A stretch of 64,000 bases of DNA from assembly GCF_001659685.2 (NCBI RefSeq), contig NZ_LXYE02000024.1, positions 186,001 through 250,000 of the forward strand, read 5' to 3'. Source of the stretch: Labilibacter marinus. GTDB lineage: Bacteria > Bacteroidota > Bacteroidia > Bacteroidales > Marinilabiliaceae. Under the pieces are notes generated by a model. That model had not been told where the DNA came from, did no database searches, and saw nothing but the letters and a program-made list of their open reading frames with translations. Every line of letters begins with the position of its first letter. Position 1 is the first letter of the stretch. Positions 27,865-38,531 of the stretch are shown piece after piece. The position numbers and the translations under genes are program-made.

Positions 27865-30336
27865 ATGAATTTACATTTAAAGAAAGCTATCATATTTACT
27901 TTTGCTATATGTGGGAGTTTACTAAGTTCTGCTCAGACATTACAGCGACCTGTGATTTGGGCTACCTCAGAAGAGAAGGTGCAAATATTAAATAATATTG
28001 AAAAATATGATTGGGCCAAAAGTATTGTTGATCAATTGCATAAACACGTAGATGGTCCTTTGGCAAAGCATCAATTAGATCCTAGTGTAGTGCTTAATAT
28101 GATTCCTGAGTTTGCTAAGCACGATCGTGAAAACAAAGAGCGCAAGGCTAGTCCTTTGGCCGCAAAACATAATAAAGTACTGGCTCTGGCCTCTGATGCT
28201 GGAGTATTGTATTATTTAACAGAGGATGAGAAATATGCATCTTTTGCAGCTGATATTTTAGTCGCGTATATAGATGAAATTGCTCCTCGAACACCTGAAA
28301 CAACTACTATTTGTGGGTATGAATTTTTCGATCCACGAACAACCTATGGACCATTTGCCATAACTTATGATTTTATTCATAACTATTTAACTAAACCAGG
28401 CGTTACTGTGTATGAAAAGGCAACAGGAAAACAAGTAGCCTTTGATAATGCAAAAGCTCAAAAAGCCATTGCTAATATGGTGGGTAATGTGCTACAGGAA
28501 TATGGTAGGCCTGATAAACATGGTCGAAAAATTTCTAATCATCCAATTTTAACGGCTTCTGGAGCTTTGTTTGGGATTTTATGTATTGATGATGATGTGG
28601 AGCGCGAACGCCTGTTTAATGTCTTCTGGGAAACAGGTACCTGGCATCAAAATTCATTTAAACATACCATTCTACCTATGTTTTCGGGACAAGGTATTTG
28701 GCCAGAATCTTTGAGTTATAGCTTTATGCCTATTGTTACCATGGTATTAAATATTGTAGATAGAGTCTATCCCAATATGAATGTAACGGTTGATTATCAA
28801 CATGTATTTGAAGGTAACTTTTTGTTTGATTATTTAAGAAATCCAAATAGAACTTTTGTTCGCTACGGCGATTCAAAAAGGAATAATGACAGCACAGGTG
28901 ATTTATATAGATACACCTTATCCATTGCAGATAGAAAAGGCTATCCTGAATTAAAGAAAAAAGCAGAACTAGCCCTGCGAAGCTCTTATGATGCAAAAGG
29001 AGGTTATAATCCTACCATCAACCCCAATCATATCTTCAACAATTTTCAAGCGCTTGAATTGTTATGGGGCTTACCTATTCCAAATACTATTACTGGAGAT
29101 ATAAACTTTAATAGACCAACCGTAATTGTAGAACATGCAGGAGTTGCTTTGCAACGTAATACCGTTGTCAACGAAAATGAAAATTTTGGCTTATGCGGAA
29201 TTATTGGAGGAGCTCATTACGTACACTCACATTTAACCGGTATAGCAATGGAGTTATATGGCGCAGGTTATGTTATGGCTCCAAACGCAGGTTTGCCAGC
29301 TACAGTGAGAGAACGAAAAATTCCATTACACGAGCATTATTTTAGATTATATGCTGGAAATAATACGGTTATTGTTAATGGAGCTTCACATGGTTTAGAT
29401 GAAGGCTCATGGAAAGGTAAAGCGCATGTATGGCAAAATAAATGTGTAAATATTGCTGCAGAACCAGCCCATTTACAAGAGTCAATTTCTAATGAATTTA
29501 GTTTTGCCATGCAGCACTTGGATGATAAGGTAAATAACTGCAATCAACAACGTACACTCAGTACGATTAGAACGAGTGATAGTACAGCATATTACTTCGA
29601 TATGTTTCGTTCAAAGTCTAACGATATAAACAAATTTCACGATTATATATATCACAATATTGGCGACAAAACACAACTGACTAATAAAAATGGTAAGGCA
29701 CAGGATTTTAAGCAAACTGATCGATACCAAAACGATATAGGTGATGTTGTCCATTCTCCAGGCTGGCGATATTTTAAAAATACGGTAGTTACTTCTCCAA
29801 TAAAGGATGCTGTTAAGATTCGTTTTGATATTGAATACGACAATCGTTATATGCACATGTTCGTTCCAAATGGAGTTGAACGTGAATATACAACGGCATT
29901 GGCGCCTCCTACCCGTGAAGCACGAAATGGATATTTAAAAAGGGAAACACAAGTATTGGCTATTCGTCAGCAAGGCGAGGCTTGGAACAGACCATTCGTT
30001 GCTGTTTTTGAGCCTTCTGTTGGATCCAGTTCAAGTGTTCAAAGCATAGAGCCACTGAAAGATGGTGACAAGATTGTTGGAGCTAAAGTAGTTTCTAAAG
30101 TGGGCATTGCTGTGATTACCGATTATATAATTTCTCAAGACAATACTGATGAGATTTATATAAATAAAAAGTTGAAACTAAAATTTAAAGGACGGTTTGC
30201 AATTGTTCGAACCAAAGATAATAATGAGAAAACGACTATTAGCCTATACATAGGTGAGGGTAAAGAACTCAACTATAAAGGAAATAAAGTAATAGCAAGT
30301 TCTCAAAGTAAGGCATATAAAACTATAGAATTATAA
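27865..30336 (+). CDS. Heparinase II/III-like polysaccharide lyase, periplasmic paralogue
   Basis: The 823-residue protein has a signal peptide (LSSAQ, about 24) followed by the same toroid plus beta-sheet architecture as its upstream neighbour, matching it almost end to end over 800 residues (SNHPILTASGALF, GIIGGAHYVHSHLTG, QQRTLSTIRTS). It stops where the neighbour's CBM, repeats and T9SS tail begin, so it is probably a periplasmic lyase finishing oligosaccharides made by the secreted copy. The tandem position indicates duplication. The gap to the GH2 gene downstream is only 3 bp, implying translational coupling. A weak stem (27793-27821) lies in the gap upstream but lacks a T tract. Confidence 0.75.
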   Translation: MNLHLKKAIIFTFAICGSLLSSAQTLQRPVIWATSEEKVQILNNIEKYDWAKSIVDQLHKHVDGPLAKHQLDPSVVLNMIPEFAKHDRENKERKASPLAAKHNKVLALASDAGVLYYLTEDEKYASFAADILVAYIDEIAPRTPETTTICGYEFFDPRTTYGPFAITYDFIHNYLTKPGVTVYEKATGKQVAFDNAKAQKAIANMVGNVLQEYGRPDKHGRKISNHPILTASGALFGILCIDDDVERERLFNVFWETGTWHQNSFKHTILPMFSGQGIWPESLSYSFMPIVTMVLNIVDRVYPNMNVTVDYQHVFEGNFLFDYLRNPNRTFVRYGDSKRNNDSTGDLYRYTLSIADRKGYPELKKKAELALRSSYDAKGGYNPTINPNHIFNNFQALELLWGLPIPNTITGDINFNRPTVIVEHAGVALQRNTVVNENENFGLCGIIGGAHYVHSHLTGIAMELYGAGYVMAPNAGLPATVRERKIPLHEHYFRLYAGNNTVIVNGASHGLDEGSWKGKAHVWQNKCVNIAAEPAHLQESISNEFSFAMQHLDDKVNNCNQQRTLSTIRTSDSTAYYFDMFRSKSNDINKFHDYIYHNIGDKTQLTNKNGKAQDFKQTDRYQNDIGDVVHSPGWRYFKNTVVTSPIKDAVKIRFDIEYDNRYMHMFVPNGVEREYTTALAPPTREARNGYLKRETQVLAIRQQGEAWNRPFVAVFEPSVGSSSSVQSIEPLKDGDKIVGAKVVSKVGIAVITDYIISQDNTDEIYINKKLKLKFKGRFAIVRTKDNNEKTTISLYIGEGKELNYKGNKVIASSQSKAYKTIEL

Positions 30337-30339
30337 ACA

Positions 30340-33300
30340 ATGAATTGTACTATAAAAAATTACTTAACGTTGATTACACTTTTATTAATCTTCGCACTAA
30401 GTGCTTCTGCTCAACGCAAAGAAGTTAGTTTTAATAGACAATGGAAATTTGTTCTTGATAAAGATGAGCTAGCTTTTTCAGAAGTAAGTTACGATGATTC
30501 TGCGTGGTCTGGTGTGGATGTACCTCATGATTGGTCCTTTGAAAAAGGCGTTCAGCAAAAAGGAGCACAAGGGCAAGGTGGAGGATACCACGATGGAGGA
30601 ATTGGATGGTATCGTAAAATGTTTCTTGTAAAAAAAGAAAGTCTTTCAAATATCACTTATATCAGCTTTGATGGTGTATATATGAACAGTGAAGTATGGA
30701 TTAATGGTACCTTATTAGGTAAAAGACCTTATGGTTATATTAGTTTTCGTTACGATATTTCAAAATATTTAAAAGAAGGTGAAAACACGATTGCGGTTAG
30801 GGTGGATAATAGTTTAGAGCCTTCAGCGCGTTGGTATCACCCATGTGGAATTTACGCACCTGTAAATTTAATAGAGGTAAACCCTTTGCATATTTCACCT
30901 AATGGTGTTTTCGTTACAACGCCTAAAATTACTGACGAAAAAGCTGAAGTTAATGTGGAGATAAACCTAAATGTCACAACTAAATTGGCTAAAAGAACAT
31001 GGGTTAAAACTTCCATATTCTCCCCAGAAGGAAAAGTGCTAGAAACAACACAACAAGAAGTAACAAGTACAACTAAACTGTTGAGTTTAAAAACGGAAGT
31101 ACATAAACCTCAGTTGTGGAGCCCGGAAATACCAACTTTGTATACCGCTATTAGTCAGGTGTTGGTAGGGAAAAAAGTAATTGATGAAGTTAAAACTAAC
31201 TTTGGATTTAGAACGATAAAATGGGATCAGGCCACAGGTTTTTGGTTAAATGGTGAGAATATTAAGCTAAAAGGAGCCTGTGAACATTGGGAAGGTGGCC
31301 CAGTTGGAGGAGCATGGACAAAACCTATGCTACGTTGGAAATTGCAACTATTAAAAGATATGGGCTTGAACGCAATACGTCCTTCTCATAACCCAACACC
31401 TCCTATGTTTTATGATATTTGCGATGAAATTGGTTTGCTCGTAATGGATGAAATATTTGATGGCTGGCACAAAAAAGCTCCTCAAGATTATGGAAAGCAG
31501 GCTTTTGATGAGTGGTGGCAACGTGACATCAAGGAGTGGATAACCAGAGACCGTAACCACCCAAGTATTTTTGTTTATAGTTTGGGTAATGAAACGCATA
31601 GTGATATTGCACCTGAATTGGTAAAGTATAGCAGAAGTATTGATAATACCCGTTTATATACTTCTGGTGCTGGTAATAGCGAAGATATGGATATTATAGG
31701 TGTGAATGGAGGTTCCGAAAATCAATCTTTTATAGAGAACAAACGTTTTGATAAGCCATTTATATCTACAGAAGCACCTCATACATGGCAAACCAGAGGA
31801 TATTATCGTACGCATACATGGTGGCGTGATAACGAATTACCCAATACTTACCCACTGCCAAATTTAACGGAAAAAGAGATTTTCTTTTACGAAGGTATTG
31901 ATCCAAAACAGTGGAAGAACAGAAAGCAACGTTTTAACTCGTCGTATGATAATGCTACGGTTAGGATTTGTGCCCGAAAAAATTGGGAGCAGATGCGTGA
32001 TAATCCATGGCATAGCGGTCATTTTCGTTGGACAGGTTTTGATTATTACGGAGAGGCCGGTTTAGTTCATGGCGGTTTACCTTTTAATTTATTTATGGGA
32101 GGGGCACTGGATGTGGCAGGTTTTAAAAAAGATCTGTATTATTTCTACCAAAGCCAGTGGACTAATGAAACAGTATTGCATATGCTTCCTCATTGGACGC
32201 ATCCTCGCATGAAAAAAGGAACTGTGATACCTGTTTGGGTTTATTCCAATGCAGATGAAGTAGAATTGTTTTTAAACGGAAAGTCCTTAAGAAAAGATAA
32301 GCCAGGTACAGTTTGGGATGAGATGCAGTGTGACTGGATGGTGCCATACGAGGAAGGGAAATTAGAAGCTATCGCCTATGTAAATGGCAAAGAAGTAAAA
32401 CATATTGAAATAAACACTAGTAGACAAGTATCTAAACTAAAACATTGCGTTGAAGCATTAGAAGCGGAAGATGGTTTCTCTGCTAGTTATATTTTATCTT
32501 CTGAGGGATTAGATAGTGAAGGAAATTTATTTCCCTATGCAGAAAACAGAGTGTATTATAATCTGCAAGGAGATATCTTAAAGGTATCCATGGAAAATGG
32601 AGATCCTATTGATCCAACAAGTCGAACAAAATCGGATTTTAGGAAAATGTTCTTTGGGAAAACAAGGTTATTTCTAGAAGAAAATGATAATTCTGCTGAG
32701 GCTTCTGTTATTATGGCTTCCATACTTGGAGATAAAGCCTTGTATCTATCTAATAAAATTGCGATAGATGCACAACAAATTCAAATAATAGGTAAATCAA
32801 GCTTCTCCAAACTGAACATTAAGTATACCATTGATGGTTCCGACCCAGTAACGAATGGTAAAACGTATAGCGCACCTTTTCAAGTTTCAAATGGTACTAC
32901 AGTGAAGGCTGTTGTTCTGCAGAATAATAAAGTAGTTCTAAGTATGAGTGAAACTTTTAGTGAAAAGGAAGGCTTGTTCTGGGGTGATGAAAATTCGGCA
33001 GATATGTGGAAAGGAAGAGGTGTTAATATTTCTGCTGAAGATGCATTACTGGAGGGTGATATAAAAGTAAGTAACAAAGCACATCGTTATAAGGGTAGTG
33101 GTTTTGTAGTTTTTGATGGACAAGAAGGTGCGATTACCTGGTACAAGGAAAATGATGGAGAGGCTGGAGATTTTAGTATTCGCTTTAGGTATATGCACAA
33201 TAACGAAGGGAAACTACATCCTATGAAATTATTTGTCAATGATGAATATGTTAGAACCTTCGAGTTTAAGCCAACAGGAGGCTGGGAAAAAGAATGGAAG

Positions 33301-33402
33301 TTTGTGAATACGATAGTCAATTTTAAATCAGGAGCCAATAGCATAAAGCTGGAGACTACAGGACAAAGTGGACCTTATATAGATGAATTATTTGTGGATT
33401 AA
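30340..33402 (+). CDS. GH2 family glycoside hydrolase with C-terminal carbohydrate-binding region
   Basis: The 1020-residue protein has a signal peptide (ALSASAQ, about 25). It shows the GH2 jelly roll (about 28-185, including VDVPHDWSFEKG), immunoglobulin-like domain, TIM barrel (about 290-590) and extra beta-domains. YSLGNET gives acid/base E418; STEAP gives the probable nucleophile E478. Residues about 800-870 resemble the chitobiase C-terminal/FN3-associated domain (KYTIDGSDPVTNG), and the last 140 residues a CBM6/35-like sandwich ending IDELFVD. GH2 enzymes of this layout include beta-galactosidases and beta-glucuronidases. It starts 3 bp after the lyase stop codon and is followed after 36 bp by the GH3 gene, so all three are co-transcribed. 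Confidence 0.87.
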   Translation: MNCTIKNYLTLITLLLIFALSASAQRKEVSFNRQWKFVLDKDELAFSEVSYDDSAWSGVDVPHDWSFEKGVQQKGAQGQGGGYHDGGIGWYRKMFLVKKESLSNITYISFDGVYMNSEVWINGTLLGKRPYGYISFRYDISKYLKEGENTIAVRVDNSLEPSARWYHPCGIYAPVNLIEVNPLHISPNGVFVTTPKITDEKAEVNVEINLNVTTKLAKRTWVKTSIFSPEGKVLETTQQEVTSTTKLLSLKTEVHKPQLWSPEIPTLYTAISQVLVGKKVIDEVKTNFGFRTIKWDQATGFWLNGENIKLKGACEHWEGGPVGGAWTKPMLRWKLQLLKDMGLNAIRPSHNPTPPMFYDICDEIGLLVMDEIFDGWHKKAPQDYGKQAFDEWWQRDIKEWITRDRNHPSIFVYSLGNETHSDIAPELVKYSRSIDNTRLYTSGAGNSEDMDIIGVNGGSENQSFIENKRFDKPFISTEAPHTWQTRGYYRTHTWWRDNELPNTYPLPNLTEKEIFFYEGIDPKQWKNRKQRFNSSYDNATVRICARKNWEQMRDNPWHSGHFRWTGFDYYGEAGLVHGGLPFNLFMGGALDVAGFKKDLYYFYQSQWTNETVLHMLPHWTHPRMKKGTVIPVWVYSNADEVELFLNGKSLRKDKPGTVWDEMQCDWMVPYEEGKLEAIAYVNGKEVKHIEINTSRQVSKLKHCVEALEAEDGFSASYILSSEGLDSEGNLFPYAENRVYYNLQGDILKVSMENGDPIDPTSRTKSDFRKMFFGKTRLFLEENDNSAEASVIMASILGDKALYLSNKIAIDAQQIQIIGKSSFSKLNIKYTIDGSDPVTNGKTYSAPFQVSNGTTVKAVVLQNNKVVLSMSETFSEKEGLFWGDENSADMWKGRGVNISAEDALLEGDIKVSNKAHRYKGSGFVVFDGQEGAITWYKENDGEAGDFSIRFRYMHNNEGKLHPMKLFVNDEYVRTFEFKPTGGWEKEWKFVNTIVNFKSGANSIKLETTGQSGPYIDELFVD

Positions 33403-33438
33403 TAAAATAAAGATTGAATAATATTTAAATATAGAATA

Positions 33439-35610
33439 ATGAAAAAAAGTATAATTTTTTTGATGGCAGTTATCCTATTTATTGGATGTCAGCAAAAGCC
33501 AACAAAGCAGTTGAGCAAAAAAGATGCAGAAATTGCAGTTAAAGTTGAGAAACTTTTAAGTCAAATGACATTAGAGGAAAAAATAGCCGAGTTGACTCAG
33601 GATGCACCTGCCAATGACAGACTGGGTATCCCTATTATGAAATATGGAGAAGCACTACATGGATTATGGCTTGTTCTTGACTATTATGGTAATACTACTG
33701 TTTATCCGCAAGCGGTAGCCTGTGCCTCAACTTGGGAACCTGAGTTAATTGAAAAAATGGCTTCTCAAACGGCGCTAGAAGCTCGTGCTTTAGGTGTAAC
33801 TCATTGTTACTCTCCTAATTTAGATGTTTATGCAGGAGACGCTCGTTATGGTCGTGTTGAAGAATCTTATGGTGAAGATCCTTATTTGGTTTCTCGAATG
33901 GGAGTTGCATTTATACAGGGTTTACAGGGTACGGGAGATGAGCAATTTGATGAAAACCATGTTATTGCAACGGCCAAACATTTTGTTGGGTATCCTGAAA
34001 ATCGTCGAGGGATCAATGGTGGATTTAGTGATATGTCTGAGCGTCGTTTGCGCGAGGTTTATCTTCCATCGTTTGAGGCGGCTGTAAAAGAAGCTAAAGT
34101 AGGTTCTGTTATGCCAGGTCACCAAGATTTTAACGGAGTTCCTTGTCATATGAATACTTGGTTATTAAAGGATATATTACGAGATGAGTTGGGTTTCGAC
34201 GGTTTTATTGTTTCTGATAATAATGATGTAGGTAGATTAGAAACCATGCATTTTATTCCTGAAACTAGGACTAAAGCAGCTATCGCAGGATTAAAAGCTG
34301 GTGTTGATATGGACTTGGTTATTGGTAAGAGCGTTAAACTTTCAACATATCACTCAAATATATTAAAGGATACAGTGGAGCAGGATCCTTCATTATTGAA
34401 GTATATAGACATAGCCACATCACGTATTTTGAGCGCCAAATATAAATTAGGGTTATTTGATGCTGAACCATTAGAGATTGATGAGGAAACTGTAAATGCG
34501 GGTCGTGAAGAACATCGTGAGTTCGCCTTGGAAATAGCAGAAAAATCTATTATCATGTTGAAGAATGATAATAATCTTTTACCTCTTGATTTATCAAAAA
34601 TTAAATCATTAGCTGTTATTGGACCTAACGCCCACGAAAAAAGACCCCAAAAAGGAACCTATAAATTACTGGGAGGATATTCAGGATTACCACCATACTA
34701 TGTTTCAGTTTTAGATGGTTTTAAGAAAAAAGTAGGGGATAAAGTAAAAATAAACTACGCCAAAGGCTGCGATATTAATAGTTTTTCAAAAGAAGGATTT
34801 CCAGAAGCTATTTCTGCTGCAAAAAAGTCGGATGCTGTTGTTTTGGTTGTGGGTAGTTCTCATAAAACGTGTGGAGAAGGTGGAGATCGTGCAGATCTTG
34901 ATTTGTATGGCGTTCAAAAAGAATTGGTAGAAGCCATCCATAAAACAGGAAAACCTGTTATTGTTGTTCTGATTAATGGTCGTCCATTAAGTATTAACTA
35001 CATTGCTGAAAATATCCCATCTCTACTTGAAACGTGGTATGGTGGTATGCGAGCAGGAGATGCGGTTGCCAATGTTATTTTTGGTGATGTAAACCCAGGA
35101 GGTAAACTAACAATGTCTTTCCCACGCTCGGTAGGGCAGGTTCCTGTGACGTATCTTGAGCGCCCAGACTTTATTGGTTCAGGTAAAGGTAAATATAGAT
35201 TTAGTGATAAGTCACCATTATTTGCATTTGGGTATGGTTTAAGTTATACCACTTTTGAATATGGTACACCAAGATTAGTGAAGACTGCGGTTAAAGTGGG
35301 GGATGCCACCAAAGTATCTGTTGATATTACCAATACAGGTACACGTGCTGGAGACGAGGTAGTGCAAATGTATGTGCGTGATGATTATGCATCGGTTGGT
35401 CGTTACCTTAAAATGTTAAAAGGATTTGAGCGTATAAGCCTTCAGCCAGGAGAAACAAAAACAGTAGAGTTTGAATTAAATTCAGAAAATCTGGCTGTTT
35501 TAACACAAGACATGAAAAAAGTAGTTGAACCCGGAACTTTTACAATTTCTGTTGGAGCTTCGTCAAGAACAGAAGATTTGAAAACAGTTACTCTAACTGT
35601 TGTAGAGTAA
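33439..35610 (+). CDS. GH3 family beta-glycosidase, lipoprotein
   Basis: The 723-residue protein carries a lipoprotein signal (LFIGCQQ, Cys about 17). It has the GH3 N-terminal barrel, with KHFVGYPENRRGING and DGFIVSDNND giving nucleophile D260, the alpha/beta sandwich (VVLVVGSS, GEGGDRADLDL) and a fibronectin type III-like C-terminus (TNTGTRAGDEVVQMYV). Length is normal for beta-glucosidase/beta-xylosidase members. The usual SDW after the nucleophile is SDN here, seen in some GH3 groups with other specificities. It likely removes terminal beta-linked glucose or xylose from oligosaccharides in the periplasm. It belongs to the operon starting at the sulfatase. Confidence 0.9.
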   Translation: MKKSIIFLMAVILFIGCQQKPTKQLSKKDAEIAVKVEKLLSQMTLEEKIAELTQDAPANDRLGIPIMKYGEALHGLWLVLDYYGNTTVYPQAVACASTWEPELIEKMASQTALEARALGVTHCYSPNLDVYAGDARYGRVEESYGEDPYLVSRMGVAFIQGLQGTGDEQFDENHVIATAKHFVGYPENRRGINGGFSDMSERRLREVYLPSFEAAVKEAKVGSVMPGHQDFNGVPCHMNTWLLKDILRDELGFDGFIVSDNNDVGRLETMHFIPETRTKAAIAGLKAGVDMDLVIGKSVKLSTYHSNILKDTVEQDPSLLKYIDIATSRILSAKYKLGLFDAEPLEIDEETVNAGREEHREFALEIAEKSIIMLKNDNNLLPLDLSKIKSLAVIGPNAHEKRPQKGTYKLLGGYSGLPPYYVSVLDGFKKKVGDKVKINYAKGCDINSFSKEGFPEAISAAKKSDAVVLVVGSSHKTCGEGGDRADLDLYGVQKELVEAIHKTGKPVIVVLINGRPLSINYIAENIPSLLETWYGGMRAGDAVANVIFGDVNPGGKLTMSFPRSVGQVPVTYLERPDFIGSGKGKYRFSDKSPLFAFGYGLSYTTFEYGTPRLVKTAVKVGDATKVSVDITNTGTRAGDEVVQMYVRDDYASVGRYLKMLKGFERISLQPGETKTVEFELNSENLAVLTQDMKKVVEPGTFTISVGASSRTEDLKTVTLTVVE

Positions 35611-35631
35611 TTCATTGTGAATTATTTAAAT

Positions 35632-35661
35632 AACTGCGTAAGTTAAACTTGCGTAGTTTAA
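35632..35661 (+). terminator. Possible weak terminator or processing hairpin between GH3 and GH78 genes
   Basis: AACTGCGTAAG (35632-35642) pairs with CTTGCGTAGTT (35648-35658) including two G-U pairs; TAA follows and the T tract is poor. The stem could attenuate read-through between the two genes rather than stop it. Confidence 0.5.
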
Positions 35662-35676
35662 TTAAAAAATAACCAA

Positions 35677-38388
35677 ATGAAATTAGCATTTAAATTATTC
35701 AGCATTCTGTTGTTTACTACGATTGTAACAGCTGTTTCCGCCAAAACAAAAGTGGGTGAAATGGTTTGTGAGTATCATGTTAATCCAATAGGTATTGATG
35801 TTGAAAAACCAAGACTTAGTTGGAAATTGTTTTCGGATAAACAAAATGTGATGCAGACAGCTTACGAAATTAAGCTAGCGTCGTCTTCTGCTAACTTAAC
35901 CAAGAAAGATCAGTTAATCTGGACTTCAGGAGAGGTGAAGAGTGATCAGTCCGTAAATATTGAATATGCTGGTCCTGCTTTAAAATCATCGCAGCGTGTT
36001 TATTGGCAAGTGAGAGTTTGGGATAATAAAGGAAAAGCAAGTGACTGGAGTGCGCCATCATATTGGGAAATGGGAATTCTTTCGCCAAGTGAGTGGAGTG
36101 CATCATGGATTACCAAAGCAGAGTTGAAGTCAGATAAGTCTCTTCCGAGTCAGTATTATAGAAGTGAGTTTTCTACAACCAAGGAAGTGAAATCTGCAAG
36201 GGTTTATGTAACATCTCTTGGTCTATATCAACTTTTTATAAATGGTAATAAAGTAGGCGATCAACTTTTTACACCAGGTTTTACGAGTTACAAAAAGCGT
36301 TTGCAATATCAAGTATATGATGTAACTGATATGCTTCAAAAAGATAATGCGATTGGAGCTATGCTTGGTGATGGATGGTATCGTGGTTATCTGGGTTGGG
36401 ATGGAGAAAGAGCTTATTATGGCGATCAACTTGCACTTCTAGCTCAGCTCAAAATTTCTTATGCCGATGGATCTAGCGAGCTTATTGTTACTGATAAAAA
36501 TTGGAGAACTTCCTATGGAGCTATTATTGAATCGGATATTTATAATGGTGAAAAATACGATGCCACCAAAGAGATGGATGGCTGGGCAAAAAAAGGGTTT
36601 GATGCTAGTAATTGGGAGAAGGTAGAAATACTAGATCATTCTAAAGATATTTTAGTTGCTTCTAACGGATTACCTGTTCGTGCCATTGAAGAGCTTAAAC
36701 CTATTGAAATAATTACTACTCCAAAAGGAGAAACTGTTCTTGATTTAGGTCAGAATATGGTAGGATGGACACGCCTTAAAGTAAAAGGTAAAAAAGGAGA
36801 TCAAGTAACTCTTCAGTTTGCTGAGGTATTAGATAAGGAAGGGAACTTTTTTACCACTAATCTTCGTTCTGCTGAAGCTACAGATATTTATACCTTGAAA
36901 GGTGGGGCAGAAGAAGTTTATGAGCCCCATTTTACTTTCCATGGTTTCCGTTATGTGAAATTAGTGAATTACCCGGGTGAGGTAACTAAGGATGCAATTA
37001 CAGGTATTGTTATTCATTCAGATATGAAGCAAACGGGTAATTTTTCTTGTTCTGATTCCTTAATAAACCAATTGCAAAGTAATATTCTTTGGGGACAAAG
37101 AGATAATTTCCTAGATATTCCAACCGATTGTCCGCAGCGTGATGAACGTGTAGGTTGGACAGGAGATACGCAAGCCTTTAGTATGACTGCTTCGTATAAC
37201 TTTGGAGTAGCTCCATTTTACGATAAGTGGTTAAAAGATTTAGCACTTGATCAACAACCCAATGGTCAGGTACCTAATATTATTCCAGATATGTGGAATA
37301 ATAAATTAGGAGGAGCTACTGGCTGGGCCGATGCTTCGGTAATTGTTCCTTGGACAGTTTATAAAGCATATGGTGATGTACGTATCCTAGAGCAGCAATA
37401 TAAAAGTATGCAAGCTTGGATTGGCTATATGGATAAGAAATCAAAAGGTGATGGCCTTTGGAACGAAAAGCATTTCCATTGGGGCGATTGGTTAGCTTTT
37501 CATTCAGATAAACCTGCATACTCAGGTGCTTATACTGAGACAGACTTAATTGCAACAGCTTATTTCTGTCATTCAACAACGATTATGAGTCAAGTAGCAG
37601 AAATTTTAGGTAAATCAGAAGATGCTAAAAAGTATACTGATTTAGCAAAGAAAATTAAAGCTGCTTTTGCTCAAGAATATATCACGCCAAATGGTCGTTT
37701 GGTATCTCATACCCAAACTGCTTATGCTTTGGCTATAACTTTTGATTTAATTCCTGAGGAGTTGAAGGAAAAATCAGCTCACTATTTTGCTGAGGATGTG
37801 AAAAAGTTCAAACATTTAACAACTGGCTTTTTAGGAACACCAATTTTAAATAGCAGTTTATCTGCCATTGGTCGCGATGATTTAGCATTTATGTTGTTAA
37901 ACCGTAAAGAGTATCCCGGTTGGTTATATCCTGTTACCATGGGTGCAACTACCATTTGGGAACGTTGGGATACTCAAAAGCCTGATGGAACTATTATTGA
38001 TGGAATGAATAGCTTTAACCATTATGCCTATGGAGCCATTGGTGAGTGGTTGTATAGTCATGTCGCTGGTATTAGTATCGATGTGAAGAATCCAGGTTAT
38101 AAGCATATTTTGTTTCACCCGCACCCAGGTGGAGGATTAACCAATGCTAAATATGAGTTAAATACCGTTTATGGTGAGGTTAAGTCGGCTTGGAAAATTA
38201 ATGATGAGCAATTTGTATACGATGTAACTATTCCTGCAAATTCAACAGGTACTGTCACTCTGCCAAATGCGAAAGGAAAAATCATTACCCTTAATGGTAA
38301 AAAGTTATGTGCTAAGATTAAGCAAAGTACTTCTGGTAATTCTGTGGTTTTAGAATTAGGTTCAGGAACATATGCTTTTGCTTATTAG
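35677..38388 (+). CDS. GH78 family alpha-L-rhamnosidase
   Basis: The 903-residue protein has a signal peptide (TAVSAK, about 23), then fibronectin-like, jelly-roll (Bac_rhamnosid_N) and concanavalin-like domains, the alpha/alpha barrel (about 450-800) and a C-terminal beta-domain. The catalytic signature CPQRDERVGWTGD is intact, with general acid E490; the general base is E762 in TIWERWD. The motif FHGFRYVKL is also family-typical. GH78 enzymes invert configuration while releasing terminal alpha-L-rhamnose. It is probably periplasmic. A strong terminator follows, ending the gene run that begins at the sulfatase. Confidence 0.93.
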   Translation: MKLAFKLFSILLFTTIVTAVSAKTKVGEMVCEYHVNPIGIDVEKPRLSWKLFSDKQNVMQTAYEIKLASSSANLTKKDQLIWTSGEVKSDQSVNIEYAGPALKSSQRVYWQVRVWDNKGKASDWSAPSYWEMGILSPSEWSASWITKAELKSDKSLPSQYYRSEFSTTKEVKSARVYVTSLGLYQLFINGNKVGDQLFTPGFTSYKKRLQYQVYDVTDMLQKDNAIGAMLGDGWYRGYLGWDGERAYYGDQLALLAQLKISYADGSSELIVTDKNWRTSYGAIIESDIYNGEKYDATKEMDGWAKKGFDASNWEKVEILDHSKDILVASNGLPVRAIEELKPIEIITTPKGETVLDLGQNMVGWTRLKVKGKKGDQVTLQFAEVLDKEGNFFTTNLRSAEATDIYTLKGGAEEVYEPHFTFHGFRYVKLVNYPGEVTKDAITGIVIHSDMKQTGNFSCSDSLINQLQSNILWGQRDNFLDIPTDCPQRDERVGWTGDTQAFSMTASYNFGVAPFYDKWLKDLALDQQPNGQVPNIIPDMWNNKLGGATGWADASVIVPWTVYKAYGDVRILEQQYKSMQAWIGYMDKKSKGDGLWNEKHFHWGDWLAFHSDKPAYSGAYTETDLIATAYFCHSTTIMSQVAEILGKSEDAKKYTDLAKKIKAAFAQEYITPNGRLVSHTQTAYALAITFDLIPEELKEKSAHYFAEDVKKFKHLTTGFLGTPILNSSLSAIGRDDLAFMLLNRKEYPGWLYPVTMGATTIWERWDTQKPDGTIIDGMNSFNHYAYGAIGEWLYSHVAGISIDVKNPGYKHILFHPHPGGGLTNAKYELNTVYGEVKSAWKINDEQFVYDVTIPANSTGTVTLPNAKGKIITLNGKKLCAKIKQSTSGNSVVLELGSGTYAFAY

Positions 38389-38446
38389 AGGATAACCTTA
38401 TAGGATAGTTCGGATCGTTTCCATAGTATACCGAGCTATTACTGTT

Positions 38447-38490
38447 ACCCGTTTTATGCTTCTTTTATAAGGGTATAAAGCGGGTTTTTT
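38447..38490 (+). terminator. Rho-independent terminator after the first GH78 gene
   Basis: ACCCGTTTTATGC (38447-38459) pairs with GTATAAAGCGGGT (38473-38485) with two G-U pairs, followed by TTTTT. It marks the end of the sulfatase-to-GH78 transcription unit. Confidence 0.85.
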
Positions 38491-38531
38491 AGTTTTTGGT
38501 AATCTGCCTTCTCGTTATTTAGTGAAAAATC

